From Campylobacterales bacterium (lineage in GTDB: Bacteria > Campylobacterota > Campylobacteria > Campylobacterales > Sulfurimonadaceae), in assembly GCA_026390115.1 (NCBI GenBank), contig JAPLGO010000016.1, positions 184,548 through 248,547 on the forward strand: a stretch of DNA of 64,000 nucleotides, read 5' to 3'. The position numbers were made by a program, and so were the translations under genes. Under the pieces are notes generated by a model. That model was not told the origin of the DNA. It searched no databases and was given only the letters and a program-made list of their open reading frames with translations. This document shows positions 1 to 10,296 of the stretch, piece by piece (the stretch's first letter is position 1; each line of letters starts with the position of its first letter).

Positions 1-23
1 CAGCAGAGTGAAAGGGTGTGGGT

Positions 24-956
24 TTATTTTTGGCGTTTTCTTTTTATGTTGGTATGTGGAACTAAAAATTCAAGATTTCCTGCTGCTTTTTTAACTACTT
101 TTTCTTCATTGATAAGTTTTTTTAGCCGTTCTTTACTCTCATCATCAAAGAGCAGATTGATATCATCCATTGTAAGGGGTCTTTTATCGAGTGTATTTAG
201 AATCTCTTCATTTTCATAGTGAGAGTTGTTTGGTTCTGCGTGTATTCTTGAAGCAATATGTATTGGCAAAGTGTTGTTAAACATCAATGAAATATCATGT
301 AACTCTTTGTAACTTATTCCCATTACAGGATAAGCAGGAGGTCTATCGATTGTGCCTAAATCAACTCTTGCGCATTGAATGTTAAGTAACACCTCATTGA
401 GCTTTTGCACCTCCTCTTTTGTATCGTTTAAACCATGAACAAAAAGTATCTCTATAAAAAGCTTGCCTTTGTAAGCTTTGCTAAACTCCTGTACTTTTTG
501 AACAATATTTTCTATTTTAATACTCTCATGCGGTCTGTCTATTTTTTTGAAAATATCGCTGCTGATGGCATCCAGTGAAAGTTTTACTTGGTCAAGTTTT
601 AGAAGTGTCGCAAATATATTTTCGTTTACCAGTGAAGCACTGTTCGTCAGTATAAGGGTCTCTGTATGATTTTTGATTTTGTCTATTTCCTCTATGAGCT
701 CATTTAGGTGAGGGTAGAGGGTTGGTTCGCCGTTGGCTGTGAGAGTGATGACATCTATTTTTTCATCGAGATGTGTTTTAAGCTCATCTATTATTGTTTT
801 AACGTTTACGATATCCGTCTGCTTATCTACGGTTGCCATAGGAGCAAGTTCACAGTAGAGGCAGTCAAAATTACATTGTTTTAGGGCAGGAGAGAGGTCG
901 ATGCCCAGCGATGTGCCAAAACGGCGTGAGTTAATGGGTCCAAAGATTGTATTCAT
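24..956 (-). CDS. Radical SAM protein (COG0731-like)
   Basis: A 310-residue radical S-adenosylmethionine protein. Residues about 28-35 hold the CxxxCxxC cluster motif (CNFDCLYCE) that binds the 4Fe-4S cluster and SAM. The segment near LTANGEPTLYPHL (about residues 72-84) fits the GGEP-type SAM contact. The N-terminus (FGPINSRRFGTSLGIDLSP) is typical of an uncharacterised COG0731-like family; the substrate is unknown. The C-terminal third is poorly conserved and basic. It lies 87 bp downstream of hemE on the same strand, with a strong hairpin between them, so co-transcription is uncertain. The class is secure, the reaction is not. Confidence 0.85.
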   Translation of the reverse strand: MNTIFGPINSRRFGTSLGIDLSPALKQCNFDCLYCELAPMATVDKQTDIVNVKTIIDELKTHLDEKIDVITLTANGEPTLYPHLNELIEEIDKIKNHTETLILTNSASLVNENIFATLLKLDQVKLSLDAISSDIFKKIDRPHESIKIENIVQKVQEFSKAYKGKLFIEILFVHGLNDTKEEVQKLNEVLLNIQCARVDLGTIDRPPAYPVMGISYKELHDISLMFNNTLPIHIASRIHAEPNNSHYENEEILNTLDKRPLTMDDINLLFDDESKERLKKLINEEKVVKKAAGNLEFLVPHTNIKRKRQK

Positions 957-1010
957 ATTTTCCTCACCCTAAGAGTAGTTCTTTGCTTCGCTTACAGCGC
1001 ATGCCAAGAG

Positions 1011-1038
1011 ATTTCCACATGCCAAGGCTTGTGGAAAT
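1011..1038. repeat. Intergenic palindrome, ATTTCCACA-type hairpin
   Basis: Arms 1011-1019 (ATTTCCACA) and 1030-1038 (TGTGGAAAT) are perfect reverse complements. Inside them GCC-AA-GGC can also pair. The hairpin sits between hemE and the radical SAM gene. Read on the minus strand it is not followed by a U-run, so it is not a classical intrinsic terminator. It resembles the palindromes at 10297 and 53673. Confidence 0.6.
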
Positions 1039-1043
1039 AAGAT

Positions 1044-2078
1044 TTAAGATTTTTTACTAACTCTATGACACTCATTTATAAAGTGTTTTGCATTTTCAAC
1101 CGATACATCTGGAAGTATTCCATGCCCTAAGTTAAATATATGTCTTTTGCCTTGCATAATGTTTTGAAGAGCTTCTACACACTTTGTAGTCTCCTCTTTT
1201 GAGTACAATCTACATGGCTCCATGTTTCCTTGAAGTACATATCTGTCACCCAATTTCTCTTTTGCAAGTGCCATAGGCGTTGACCAATCAACTCCGAACA
1301 CATCAAAATTTCCATATACTTTGTCTAAGAATGCTGGAATGCCTTTTGGAAACATGATAATCGGAATATGTGGGAATTTCTCTTTTAGATAATCAGCAAT
1401 CTCCACCATATATTTCCAAGAAAATTCATCATATTTTGAAGGTTCAATCGCCGCTGCCCAAGAGTCAAAGATTTGAACAACATCTATTCCGGCTTCAATC
1501 TGCTTTTGCATGTAAAGCTTTACAACTTCTGTGACTTTTGCCAAAATTTTATGTAAAAGTTCAGGATTTGAGTACATCATTTTTTTACAAATATTGTAAG
1601 TTTTTGTACCTTCTCCCTCTATCATATAGGTTGCAAGAGTCCAAGGGGCACCTGTAAAGCCTATAAGTGCCTTGTCTTCTGCCAACTCTTTTTTGATAAG
1701 TTTGATTGTGTCGTAAACATATGTTAGTTTAGAGGCGGCCTCTTCACCACCGATAAGTTTGTCAATATCTGCTTCAGTTTTAATCGGGTCATTAAACTTA
1801 GGGCCTTCTCCTGCTACGAATTCCAAATCCATTCCCATTTCATCCGGAATAACCAAAATGTCACTAAATAGTATCGCTGCATCTACACCAATTATATCCA
1901 CTGGCTGAAGCGTTACTTCACAGGCCATTTTAGGGTTATGGCACAGATTTAAAAAGTTTCCGGCTTCTGCACGGACTTTCATATATTCAGGAAGGTATCT
2001 TCCTGCTTGTCTCATCATCCAAACCGGAGTGTACGGAGTCTCTTTTCCAAAACATGCATCTACAAATATTTTACTCAT
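1044..2078 (-). CDS. hemE: Uroporphyrinogen decarboxylase HemE
   Basis: This cytosolic haem-pathway enzyme removes the four acetate carboxyls of uroporphyrinogen III to give coproporphyrinogen III. The 344-residue length is standard. The N-terminal signature [16 protein letters not shown] (about residues 18-33) includes the substrate-binding [21 protein letters not shown] (about 141-155) and the C-terminal [16 protein letters not shown] are also hallmarks. The ATG is preceded by AAGGA. The gene lies 40 bp downstream of the YqhA-like gene on the same strand. Confidence 0.97.
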   Translation of the reverse strand: MSKIFVDACFGKETPYTPVWMMRQAGRYLPEYMKVRAEAGNFLNLCHNPKMACEVTLQPVDIIGVDAAILFSDILVIPDEMGMDLEFVAGEGPKFNDPIKTEADIDKLIGGEEAASKLTYVYDTIKLIKKELAEDKALIGFTGAPWTLATYMIEGEGTKTYNICKKMMYSNPELLHKILAKVTEVVKLYMQKQIEAGIDVVQIFDSWAAAIEPSKYDEFSWKYMVEIADYLKEKFPHIPIIMFPKGIPAFLDKVYGNFDVFGVDWSTPMALAKEKLGDRYVLQGNMEPCRLYSKEETTKCVEALQNIMQGKRHIFNLGHGILPDVSVENAKHFINECHRVSKKS

Positions 2079-2118
2079 TTTAATCCTTAAATTTTATATA
2101 TTTTTTTACGGTTAATTA

Positions 2119-2637
2119 TTAGTGTGCTTTTCCGACTTTGCTTAAAAAATAGAGACCAACGGAGATAGCAGCTATAGAGAGCGCAAGATAAAAAAGATCC
2201 AACGAATTATTGTATGAAGTATGTCCAACTTTTTGAAAAAATCCAACAACCAAAACCATAACAATAACTTTAGAAATTTTATCTTTTAGCTGATCGAGTG
2301 AATGAATAGCTAGGAGTTGATTTTCCTCTCCATTCTCATCTCTTGCAACATCTATTTCAGATATAAAAAGTTCATAAAGACCAAAAGAGAAGATTACCAT
2401 AACAACACCGATTAGATATAAATCAACTGCACCGATTATCCCGCCGATAACTACCTCATGAAAATTTTCAGGATGTACATGTGTAAAATAGGAGTTTAGC
2501 ACATATACAACTGTATCGTAGATGTCAAAACTGGCAACAACAAATAAAACGACAGCACCGATAAGACCAAAAACCACGGCCAAAATTATTACAAATCTTG
2601 AACTCCATAGAGTGCTTTCAAATATATTTTCAAGCAT
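2119..2637 (-). CDS. YqhA/UPF0114 family membrane protein
   Basis: A 172-residue integral membrane protein with about four hydrophobic segments (residues about 14-36, 67-88, 122-138 and 148-164). The N-terminal ESTLWSSRFVIILAVVFG and the middle VIGGIIGAVDLYLIGVVMVIFSFGLYELFIS match the YqhA (UPF0114) family, whose function is unknown. It begins 3 bp after the asd stop. Its ribosome site (GGAG) lies in the last codons of asd, which implies translational coupling in an asd-yqhA-like operon. Confidence 0.85.
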   Translation of the reverse strand: MLENIFESTLWSSRFVIILAVVFGLIGAVVLFVVASFDIYDTVVYVLNSYFTHVHPENFHEVVIGGIIGAVDLYLIGVVMVIFSFGLYELFISEIDVARDENGEENQLLAIHSLDQLKDKISKVIVMVLVVGFFQKVGHTSYNNSLDLFYLALSIAAISVGLYFLSKVGKAH

Positions 2638-2640
2638 AAA

Positions 2641-3672
2641 TTATTTTTCTCCTTCCATTTTTACCCATTTTTGGGCAATTCTAACAGCATTTGTAGCAGC
2701 GCCGACTCTCAGGTTGTCTGCAACTACAAACATGTGAATCATGTTTTTTCGAAAGTTGTCATTTCTAATGCGACCGACGAAAGTTTCATTTTTATCTACA
2801 CTGCTAATAGGCATAGGATAGATTGATTCAAATGGTTTGTCTAAAATCACGATGTTTGGAGCTTTACTTAATATTTCTCTCACTTTATCTGCTTCGACAT
2901 CGCAGCCAAAAGTGAGAGTAAGTGCTTCTGCATGTCCTCTCAAAGTAGGAACACGAACACAGGTGGCACTCAGTTCTATATTTTTGTGCATGATTTTAGT
3001 TGTCTCATTCACCATTTTCATTTCCTCTTTTGTGTATCCGTTGTCTGTAAAGAGATCTATTTGAGGGATAACATTGAGAGCTATTTGGTGTTTAAAAGAT
3101 TTATGCTCTGACTGGTCAAGTTTAAATGTAAAAAAGTCTTGCATCTGTCTTACAAGCTCTTCCATGGCAGTTTTTCCTGCTCCAGAAGTAGCTTGATAGG
3201 TGCTAACATCCACTCTCTTCAAGTCATATGCTTCATCAAGAGGCTTAAGTGCTTGAACCATCTGAATAGTCGAGCAGTTTGGATTAGCGATGATTCCTGT
3301 TTCTCTCCATTTTGCAATATCTTCAGGATTTACCTCTGGAACAACCAACGGCACATTCGTATCCATTCTAAAGTGTGAAGTATTATCAATAACAACAGCC
3401 CCGGCTTCTACGGCATAGGGAGCAAACTCGGCACTCACGCTTCCTCCGGCGCTAAAAAGAGCAATTTCTACTTCCTCTTTTTCAAAAATATCTGCTGTTA
3501 GCTCTATGATAGGAATTGATCTTCCGTTAAACTCCACTTTTTTGCCAAGACTTCTTGAGCTTGCAAGCGGAATGAGCTTGTTGATAGGAAAATTCACCTC
3601 TGCTAAAATCGTCAATATCTCCTCACCAACCGCTCCATTCGCTCCAACTACCGCTACATTATATTTTCTCAT
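2641..3672 (-). CDS. asd: Aspartate-semialdehyde dehydrogenase
   Basis: Asd reduces aspartyl-4-phosphate with NADPH to aspartate semialdehyde, the branch point to lysine, diaminopimelate, threonine and methionine. The 343-residue sequence has the N-terminal dinucleotide motif GANGAVGEEIL (about residues 10-20). The catalytic cysteine is in NPNCSTIQM (about residues 131-139), and RVPTLRGHAEALT carries the substrate-binding His and Arg. It follows flgR with 8 bp between the genes, the same flgR-asd order that I recall from C. jejuni. Confidence 0.97.
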   Translation of the reverse strand: MRKYNVAVVGANGAVGEEILTILAEVNFPINKLIPLASSRSLGKKVEFNGRSIPIIELTADIFEKEEVEIALFSAGGSVSAEFAPYAVEAGAVVIDNTSHFRMDTNVPLVVPEVNPEDIAKWRETGIIANPNCSTIQMVQALKPLDEAYDLKRVDVSTYQATSGAGKTAMEELVRQMQDFFTFKLDQSEHKSFKHQIALNVIPQIDLFTDNGYTKEEMKMVNETTKIMHKNIELSATCVRVPTLRGHAEALTLTFGCDVEADKVREILSKAPNIVILDKPFESIYPMPISSVDKNETFVGRIRNDNFRKNMIHMFVVADNLRVGAATNAVRIAQKWVKMEGEK

Positions 3673-3680
3673 TTTTACTC

Positions 3681-4976
3681 CTAAAGTTCATATTGTTCAA
3701 TTTTTTTAACTAAATTTTCTCTACTTAAACCTAACATCTCAGAAGTCTTCACAATATCGCCATTCTCTGAAAGAAGAACCTCTTTTATAAGTTCTCTCTC
3801 CATACTCTTGATATCCTTAGACTCTTTAAAGCCTCGAAATTCTAAAAACAGTTCCTGGGAAGTTATCTCATCAGTTTCACTTAAAATAACTGCTCTCTCA
3901 ACAACAGAGATAAGTTCTCTGATATTTCCTGGCCAAGTATATGTTAAAAGCTGCTCTGTAGCCTCTTTCGAAAATGTTTTTAATGAAAAACCGTACTTTT
4001 GACAATTTTGTTGCAGAATTTTATCCGCAATTTGCAAAATTTCATCTTTCCTCTCTTTTAAAGGAGGAATATTTAAAGGAATTGTATTCAACCTATAGTA
4101 TAAATCTTCTCTGAATGAGCCATTTTTTATCTTTTGGGCTAAATTTGCATTTGTTGCAGATATAACTCGAATGTCTATTTTGATACCTTTTGATGAGCCC
4201 AGTCTTCTTATCTCTTTTTCTTGCAGTGCACGAAGAATTTTTGCTTGAACACTGTAAGGCATCTCCCCAATCTCATCTAAAAAAAGTGTTCCGCCATTAG
4301 CAAGTTCAAACTGTCCAATTTTTGCTTCACTGGCATCTGTAAAAGCGCCTTTTTCGAATCCAAATAACTCGCTTTCTATCAAATTTTCAGGAATAGCAGC
4401 CATATTTATTGCAATAAAAGGTTTCTTTGCTCTTGGCGAGTTGTGATGAATATAGTTTGCAAATATCTCTTTACCGACTCCGCTTTCTCCAAGAAGTAGA
4501 ACGCTTGCATCAGTTTTAGCGGCTTTGCCGGCTATTTTTATGATAGATGTCAGCACTTGTGAAGCACCAAAAAATCCATCTGAAGAGTTCTTTTCACCAG
4601 TTTTAAAAAAGATCTTTTTATTCGCTTTTTGAATTTCATTTTCTCTTTTGATTGCACGAACCAAAGTGTCTATATCAAAAGGTTTAAGCAAAAAATCTTT
4701 CACTCCTAAGTGGATTGATTCTATGGCTCTTTGAAGTGTTGCATTTCCGGTCATAATTATTACTTCAAAGCGACCATTTAAAGTTTTAATAAACTCTATT
4801 CCATCCATACCGGGCATATTTATATCTGTAACTATAAGATTGAAACTATCATTAAGAGCCTTGAGAGCGTCTTTTGCGTTTTTAAAGGTTTGAATTTCAA
4901 ACTCAGGAAAATCGCACATAGCAATCTCAAGTGATTTTCTCATATTGATATCATCTTCAACTATTGCAATTTTCAC
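3681..4976 (-). CDS. flgR: Sigma-54-dependent flagellar response regulator FlgR
   Basis: A 431-residue NtrC-type activator. It has an N-terminal receiver (phospho-acceptor Asp in LIVTDINMPGMDG), then a AAA+ sigma-54 contact domain with Walker A GESGVGKE, the sigma-54 loop GAFTDA, Walker B GGTLFLDEIGEMP and WPGNIREL. A short Fis-type helix-turn-helix ends the protein (TSEMLGLSRENLVKKIEQYEL). FlgR in this phylum activates sigma-54 promoters of rod, hook and basal-body genes in response to the sensor FlgS. Position between flgQ and asd supports the assignment over a general NtrC. The start is GTG, read from the sequence. Confidence 0.9.
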   Translation of the reverse strand: MKIAIVEDDINMRKSLEIAMCDFPEFEIQTFKNAKDALKALNDSFNLIVTDINMPGMDGIEFIKTLNGRFEVIIMTGNATLQRAIESIHLGVKDFLLKPFDIDTLVRAIKRENEIQKANKKIFFKTGEKNSSDGFFGASQVLTSIIKIAGKAAKTDASVLLLGESGVGKEIFANYIHHNSPRAKKPFIAINMAAIPENLIESELFGFEKGAFTDASEAKIGQFELANGGTLFLDEIGEMPYSVQAKILRALQEKEIRRLGSSKGIKIDIRVISATNANLAQKIKNGSFREDLYYRLNTIPLNIPPLKERKDEILQIADKILQQNCQKYGFSLKTFSKEATEQLLTYTWPGNIRELISVVERAVILSETDEITSQELFLEFRGFKESKDIKSMERELIKEVLLSENGDIVKTSEMLGLSRENLVKKIEQYEL

Positions 4977-4985
4977 TAAAAACCT

Positions 4986-5396
4986 TTATTTTAAAGGAAT
5001 TATTTTAGCAAAATTATCATTAAAATCGACTTTGAAGCATGTTGTTTTTAGTGTTAATATTGTTGTGGATTTGTATTGTGCATTTGTTGTTATATCGTTA
5101 TGTTTTACTTGCATGCCAAGTTTGTGAATGTAGTCAATAAACTCATCGGAATTTTCAATGATAATTTTTTTTAAATCACTGCTACTATTAGTTTCTAATT
5201 CTAAGGCTGTTTGTTGAATTCCGTCACATTTCTTCATAGCCTTTGCGACAGAAAGAGATTCATTGTAAAGAATAGCATCTTTTACAACATATCGATAGGA
5301 GATGAGATATTCACCTGCATTTAATGCAAGTGAACTAAAGAAAATTATTGAGCAAATTGAGAGTGAGATACTACGATTTCCATTTCTACTTCGCAT
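4986..5396 (-). CDS. flgQ: FlgQ-like exported flagellar protein
   Basis: A 136-residue protein with a basic N-terminus and a hydrophobic segment (SICSIIFFSSLALNAGEY, about residues 12-29) typical of a signal peptide, so it is probably periplasmic or outer-membrane associated. It overlaps the end of flgP by 52 bp in another frame and is followed 9 bp later by flgR. In C. jejuni, FlgP and FlgQ form the outer disk structure around the motor. Sequence similarity alone is weak, so the name rests mainly on position. If a later start is used, the overlap shrinks but the signal peptide is lost. Confidence 0.7.
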   Translation of the reverse strand: MRSRNGNRSISLSICSIIFFSSLALNAGEYLISYRYVVKDAILYNESLSVAKAMKKCDGIQQTALELETNSSSDLKKIIIENSDEFIDYIHKLGMQVKHNDITTNAQYKSTTILTLKTTCFKVDFNDNFAKIIPLK

Positions 5397-5881
5397 AGTC
5401 CGTCTTTAAAAGTAGTTTCAGTAACATTTGCATTTTTTATTACTGCATCAACACAAGTACGGATAGTTGATTGTTTAACCATCATATTCTTAATTAAGTC
5501 ATTTCCCTCAACGCGAACGCCTTTTATCTTTTCTGCAATTAATCTATACCCATCTGCAATGGCTGCTCTTTTTGCCAATCCATATGCTTGTGCAGGAGAA
5601 ACTGTATTTACAGGTGCAACTCCCTGACCAAGAACGGTAATAACGAGTTTGCACTCTTTAGTTAACAGTGGTTCTCCCGAGGGACCTGTAGCTTGAACTC
5701 CACAATTTTCTTCATTTGAAACTTTTGGTGCCGACGTTTCTTTTTCAATTAATTGCCCTTTTTCAATCGGAACAGGTTCACCAAGGTCTTTGCTAGATGA
5801 TTCTTTTGCAAACATAGAACAACCGGTAAATATTGTAGTTATCAGTGCTGCAAAGATACTAGATGATATTACTCTCTTCAT
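5345..5881 (-). CDS. flgP: Flagellar outer-disk lipoprotein FlgP
   Basis: A 178-residue lipoprotein. The N-terminal signal ends in a lipobox (IFTGC, Cys at about residue 20), followed by a Ser/Glu-rich linker and an LPP20-type domain. The segment AYGLAKRAAIADGYRLIAEK, then KGVRVEGNDLIKNMMVKQST and TTFKDGLCEVEMEIVVS, closely matches the C. jejuni FlgP pattern as I remember it. FlgP builds the basal disk of the high-torque motor. It is transcribed with flgQ and flgR and has an AGGA-type ribosome site before the ATG. Confidence 0.88.
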   Translation of the reverse strand: MKRVISSSIFAALITTIFTGCSMFAKESSSKDLGEPVPIEKGQLIEKETSAPKVSNEENCGVQATGPSGEPLLTKECKLVITVLGQGVAPVNTVSPAQAYGLAKRAAIADGYRLIAEKIKGVRVEGNDLIKNMMVKQSTIRTCVDAVIKNANVTETTFKDGLCEVEMEIVVSHSQFAQ

Positions 5882-5923
5882 TTCTTTATCCTAATATGAT
5901 TTATAGAAAGATTAGAGCAATTT

Positions 5924-8404
5924 CTATTCCAAGTCTAGTGTTGGATATTCTCCCTCTTCAATTTCTTCTTCTTCCTCATTTTTAGGACAACGGGAGATAC
6001 TTGAAACATCATCACCTTTTACAATATAGACGCCGCTTGTATTTCTGCTTGATTTTGAGATAGTCTGCATGTCGACTCGTATCATTTTGCCTGCATTTGT
6101 GAGCGCCATCATGTCCATAGACTCATCCACCATTAAACATCCGACTACATGTTTTCCTGTTTTGCTGGTCATTTTCATGGCAATTACACCCGAACCGCCA
6201 CGGTTAGTAAGACGGTATTCACCGGCATCTGTTCGTTTTCCGATGCCTTTCTCACTTACTATTAGAATCTCCTGCTCATCACTTGCAATGATATTCGCAT
6301 CAACTACTTCATCGTGATCATGTTTAAACTTAATTCCTCGAACACCGCGAGTGCTTCGACCTTGATCACGAGTTTTTTCTATGTCAAACTTAATGCACTG
6401 CGCTAGTTTGGTAACAATAAAGAGATATTTAATGCTCTGGTCTGCAATTCTTGCTGTTATTAGTGCATCATCATCGTCAAGAATAATAGCTCTGACACCA
6501 TTGCTTCTGATATTTGAAAACTCATTCAAGTTTGTTCTCTTCACTACACCTTTTTGAGTGAAAAATACCAAAGATTTTTCATCGCTAAAGTCTGTTGTCG
6601 GGATTATGGAGCGAATCTTCTCATCTGCAACAAGGTTAAGTAGATTTACCACAGCTTTGCCCTTGGCAATTCTACTTCCCTCTGGAATGCGATATACTTT
6701 GAGCCAGTGAAGCTGACCTCTGTCTGTTACAAAGAGAAGGGTATCATGCGTATTACATGTGAAGAATCTTTCAATAAAATCATCCTCATAGGTAGTAACA
6801 GCAGTTTTGCCCTTGCCGCCTCTTTTTTGTTTTTCATAAGCAGCTAATGGAACTCTTTTGATATATCCGCGGTGCGTGATAGTTACAACCATCGGCTCGT
6901 TAGGGATTAAATCCTCGATATCGATGTCATCATAGTCATCTTCTATTTCGGTTCTTCTTTCATCTGTATAGGTAGCAAGTATCTCATCAAACTCTTCTCC
7001 GATAATACCATGTAAAATCTCTTCGCTTTTGAGAATAGATTCTAAATACTCAATGAGAGTAAGAAGTTCACGTAGTTCATTCTCAATTTTTTCTCTTTCA
7101 AGTCCTGTGAGTCGTCCAAGACGCATATCCACGATACTTTGTGCTTGAATAGCGGTGAAGTCAAATTCGCTAACAAGATTGTCTCTTGCTTCGTCGATAC
7201 TTTTACTTCCTTTAATAGTTTTAATAATTTGATCAATAATATCAAGAGCTTTTTTGAGACCCTCTAAAATATGGGCTCTTGCTTTTGCTTTTTCTAAATC
7301 AAAAATTGTACGACGGATAATGACTGTTTTACGGTGGTTTATAAAATGTTTTAAGATAGTAATGATGCCAAAAATTCTAGGCTCTTGATTTAATATGGAG
7401 AGCATGATGATACCAAAAGTGGTCTGCATGCTTGTTTGTTTAAAAAGATTATTCAGAACTATTTCGCTCATCGCATCTTTTTTTAGCTCAATAACAGCAC
7501 GGATTCCGTCACGGTCAGATTCATCACGAATTTCTGAAATACCATCTATCATTTTATCTTTTACTAGATTTGCAATATTTTCAATAAGACGAGCTTTGTT
7601 TACTTGATAAGGAAGCTCATCAATAACAATAACATCTCTGTTTCCCTTTTTTTCGATATGTACTTTTGCACGAACTTTGATACGGCCGCGACCTGTTTCA
7701 TAGGCATCCATTATCCCTTTTTTACCGAAAATAATTCCGCCTGTCGGAAAATCTGGTGCTTTTATGTGATCCATCAGTTCAATCAGAGAGATATTTGGAT
7801 TCGCAAGAAGTGCTTTCAACCCAAGCATTATCTCTTTTGGATTGTGCGGAGGAATGTTTGTAGCCATACCAACTGCAATACCAGAAGAGCCGTTGATTAA
7901 GAGGTTTGGAACACGAGTAGGCATAACATCAGGCTCTTTTGTGGTTCCGTCGTAGTTTTCTATCATGTTTACAGTATTTTTATCTAAATCTTTTAGAAGT
8001 TCACCTGCATATTTTGTCATACGCGCTTCAGTATATCTCATCGCCGCCGCACTATCGCCATCTACAGAACCGAAGTTTCCTTGACCGTCAACAAGCTGCA
8101 TGCGCATGGAGAAGTGCTGTGCCATACGGACAAGTGCATCATAAACCGCTGTATCTCCGTGTGGATGGTACTGACCGATAACATCACCGACTATACGGGC
8201 TGATTTTTTATATTTTGCACCGTAGGAAAGGTTGAGCTTATCCATCGCATAAAGTATTCTTCTGTGAACCGGCTTCAGACCATCTCTAACATCCGGTAGA
8301 GCACGACCTACAATTACACTCATAGAATAATCTAGGTAGCTATTTTGAAGAGTCTCTTCAATATTTATAGTTTGTATCTCGTTGTTGTCTAGCAAATTGC
8401 TCAT
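5924..8404 (-). CDS. gyrA: DNA gyrase subunit A
   Basis: Subunit A of type II topoisomerase, which with GyrB introduces negative supercoils. The N-terminal breakage-reunion domain contains [20 protein letters not shown]. Its quinolone-resistance region reads [17 protein letters not shown], with a Thr at the Ser83-equivalent position as is usual in this phylum. The catalytic Tyr lies in [11 protein letters not shown]. Blades of the C-terminal beta-pinwheel follow, and the tail is acidic. I chose the ATG at 8404 because AGGTG lies about 7 bp upstream; a TTG six bases earlier is possible. Length 826 residues. Confidence 0.98.
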   Translation of the reverse strand: MSNLLDNNEIQTINIEETLQNSYLDYSMSVIVGRALPDVRDGLKPVHRRILYAMDKLNLSYGAKYKKSARIVGDVIGQYHPHGDTAVYDALVRMAQHFSMRMQLVDGQGNFGSVDGDSAAAMRYTEARMTKYAGELLKDLDKNTVNMIENYDGTTKEPDVMPTRVPNLLINGSSGIAVGMATNIPPHNPKEIMLGLKALLANPNISLIELMDHIKAPDFPTGGIIFGKKGIMDAYETGRGRIKVRAKVHIEKKGNRDVIVIDELPYQVNKARLIENIANLVKDKMIDGISEIRDESDRDGIRAVIELKKDAMSEIVLNNLFKQTSMQTTFGIIMLSILNQEPRIFGIITILKHFINHRKTVIIRRTIFDLEKAKARAHILEGLKKALDIIDQIIKTIKGSKSIDEARDNLVSEFDFTAIQAQSIVDMRLGRLTGLEREKIENELRELLTLIEYLESILKSEEILHGIIGEEFDEILATYTDERRTEIEDDYDDIDIEDLIPNEPMVVTITHRGYIKRVPLAAYEKQKRGGKGKTAVTTYEDDFIERFFTCNTHDTLLFVTDRGQLHWLKVYRIPEGSRIAKGKAVVNLLNLVADEKIRSIIPTTDFSDEKSLVFFTQKGVVKRTNLNEFSNIRSNGVRAIILDDDDALITARIADQSIKYLFIVTKLAQCIKFDIEKTRDQGRSTRGVRGIKFKHDHDEVVDANIIASDEQEILIVSEKGIGKRTDAGEYRLTNRGGSGVIAMKMTSKTGKHVVGCLMVDESMDMMALTNAGKMIRVDMQTISKSSRNTSGVYIVKGDDVSSISRCPKNEEEEEIEEGEYPTLDLE

Positions 8405-8528
8405 GTTCAAACACCTGTATTTTTGAAATAAAAATTGTTTTTATGGTATCTTAATATCCCTTAAGGTTCTTATAAATATTACTAAAATATATAATAACTC
8501 TATTAGATGAGAAAAAGAGGACAAAATT

Positions 8529-8557
8529 TATAATTGATTAATTTTTAATCAATTATA
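8529..8557. promoter_or_regulatory. 13-bp palindrome upstream of amt (candidate operator)
   Basis: Perfect inverted repeat: arm TATAATTGATTAA (8529-8541), three-base centre, and the complementary arm (8545-8557). It lies 27 bp upstream of the -10 box at 8584, where a regulator could act on the amt promoter. AT-only palindromes can arise by chance in low-GC DNA, but a 13-bp perfect arm is long. The bound protein is unknown. Confidence 0.45.
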
Positions 8558-8583
8558 TGCATTAAAAAATCTCATTATGTTTG

Positions 8584-8589
8584 TATAAT
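8584..8589 (+). promoter_or_regulatory. Candidate sigma-70 -10 box of the amt-glnK genes
   Basis: TATAAT preceded by TTTG, about 26 bp upstream of the amt start. The upstream region is T-rich without a clear -35 box, as is usual in Campylobacterota. AAGG, the ribosome site, lies at 8607-8610. Confidence 0.55.
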
Positions 8590-8614
8590 TTTGACACTTT
8601 AAAATAAAGGATAG

Positions 8615-9880
8615 ATGATGAAAAAATACTTTCTTGCTCTGTTGGCACTGCCTTCACTGGCATTTGCTGATGAAATAGTAAGCGTAATAAATGGTGCAAA
8701 CACTGCATGGATATTGGTTGCTACGGCTTTGGTAATGTTGATGACTCCTGCAGGTCTTGCACTCTTTTACGGAGGGCTTACTCGCTCTAAAAATGTTATC
8801 AATACTATAAGCATGAGTTTAGGTGCTTTTGCTGTTGGTAGTTTGGTATGGGTTTTAGTTGGTTATTCTATCGCTTTTGGTGATGGAGATATTATCGGTA
8901 CCGGCAAGGTTTTACTATCAGGAATAGGTTCAGAAACTATAAAAGGCACTATCCCTGAGTTGCTATTTGTGGCGTTTCAAGGAACATTCGCAGCAATTGC
9001 CGTGGCAATAGCTAGTGGTTCTATGATAGAGAGAGTGAAGTTCTCAACATTCATGATATTTGTTGCTCTTTGGGTATCAGCTGTTTATGCACCTGTAGCA
9101 CACTGGGCATGGGGCGGTGGTGCAACACTAAACTTTGGAGAGATGGACTTTGCAGGCGGTACGGTTGTTCACATTAATGCGGGTGTTGCCGGTTTTGTAG
9201 TTGCAATGATTTTAGGCAGAAGAAAAGATTATGGACGCGTTGCAATTAAGCCTTTTTCACCTGTTTTAGTAGCCTTGGGTGCTGCGCTTCTATGGTTTGG
9301 ATGGTTCGGTTTTAATGCCGGTAGTGAGCTAGCTGCTGATGGCGTTGCTGCATCTGCATTCTTAGTTACCAATGTTGCCGCTGCAGTCGGTGTTATCGGA
9401 TGGATAGCTGTTGAGTGGTTGGTGTATAAAAAAGCTACTTTGGTGGGTGGAGCTTCCGGTGCTGTTGCAGGGCTTGTAGCAATTACTCCGGCTGCAGGTT
9501 TTGCGGGTGTTGACGGTGCGATTCTCCTTGGTTTTATAGGAGGAGTTTTAGGTTTTATAGGTGTTTCTAAGCTAAAACCAATGCTTAAAATAGATGATTC
9601 ATTAGACGCATTCTGGGTGCATGGTCTGGTAGGTATCTGGGGTTCGATAGCAACTGCAATCTTTGTAGCAGGATATGCTACGCCTAAAGATTACGATATG
9701 ATTGTTCAACTAGTAAAGCAGGTTCAGGCAGTTGGTTTAACTGTTGTTTACAGTGCTGTAGCAACGGCAGTAGTTTTTTATATAGCGTCTGCACTTACAG
9801 GTGGCGGAAGAGTTGATGATGAAACTGAAGCAAAAGGTCTTGATGAGACTGTTCACGGTGAGAAAGCATTAAATTTATAG
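8615..9880 (+). CDS. amt: Ammonium channel Amt (first copy)
   Basis: An ammonium transporter of 421 residues. It has a cleavable signal peptide (KKYFLALLALPSLAFA) and about eleven membrane helices. The pore histidines of the family are visible in GGTVVHINAGVAG (about residue 188) and FWVHGLVGIWG (about 334). LFYGGLTRSKNVI and GALLWFGWFGFNAGS are Amt signatures. The gene is followed 63 bp later by a PII gene, the classical amt-glnK arrangement in which PII blocks the channel when nitrogen is plentiful. ATG codons at 8615 and 8618 are both possible; the second is better spaced from AAGG. Confidence 0.96.
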   Translation: MMKKYFLALLALPSLAFADEIVSVINGANTAWILVATALVMLMTPAGLALFYGGLTRSKNVINTISMSLGAFAVGSLVWVLVGYSIAFGDGDIIGTGKVLLSGIGSETIKGTIPELLFVAFQGTFAAIAVAIASGSMIERVKFSTFMIFVALWVSAVYAPVAHWAWGGGATLNFGEMDFAGGTVVHINAGVAGFVVAMILGRRKDYGRVAIKPFSPVLVALGAALLWFGWFGFNAGSELAADGVAASAFLVTNVAAAVGVIGWIAVEWLVYKKATLVGGASGAVAGLVAITPAAGFAGVDGAILLGFIGGVLGFIGVSKLKPMLKIDDSLDAFWVHGLVGIWGSIATAIFVAGYATPKDYDMIVQLVKQVQAVGLTVVYSAVATAVVFYIASALTGGGRVDDETEAKGLDETVHGEKALNL

Positions 9881-9928
9881 TGCTTCAATTGATTTAAACT
9901 ATGAATGTGGTTACAATTTTAAAATTAA

Positions 9929-10282
<354 letters not shown>

Positions 10283-10296
10283 ACTTCTGTAACACT

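Noticed and set aside
5345..5396. flgP and flgQ as one gene broken by a frameshift
   Set aside because: Each has its own signal sequence and the flgP end matches the family end; they are two genes.
8529..8557. Terminator for gyrA
   Set aside because: gyrA is transcribed away from this position; the palindrome lies upstream of both divergent genes.
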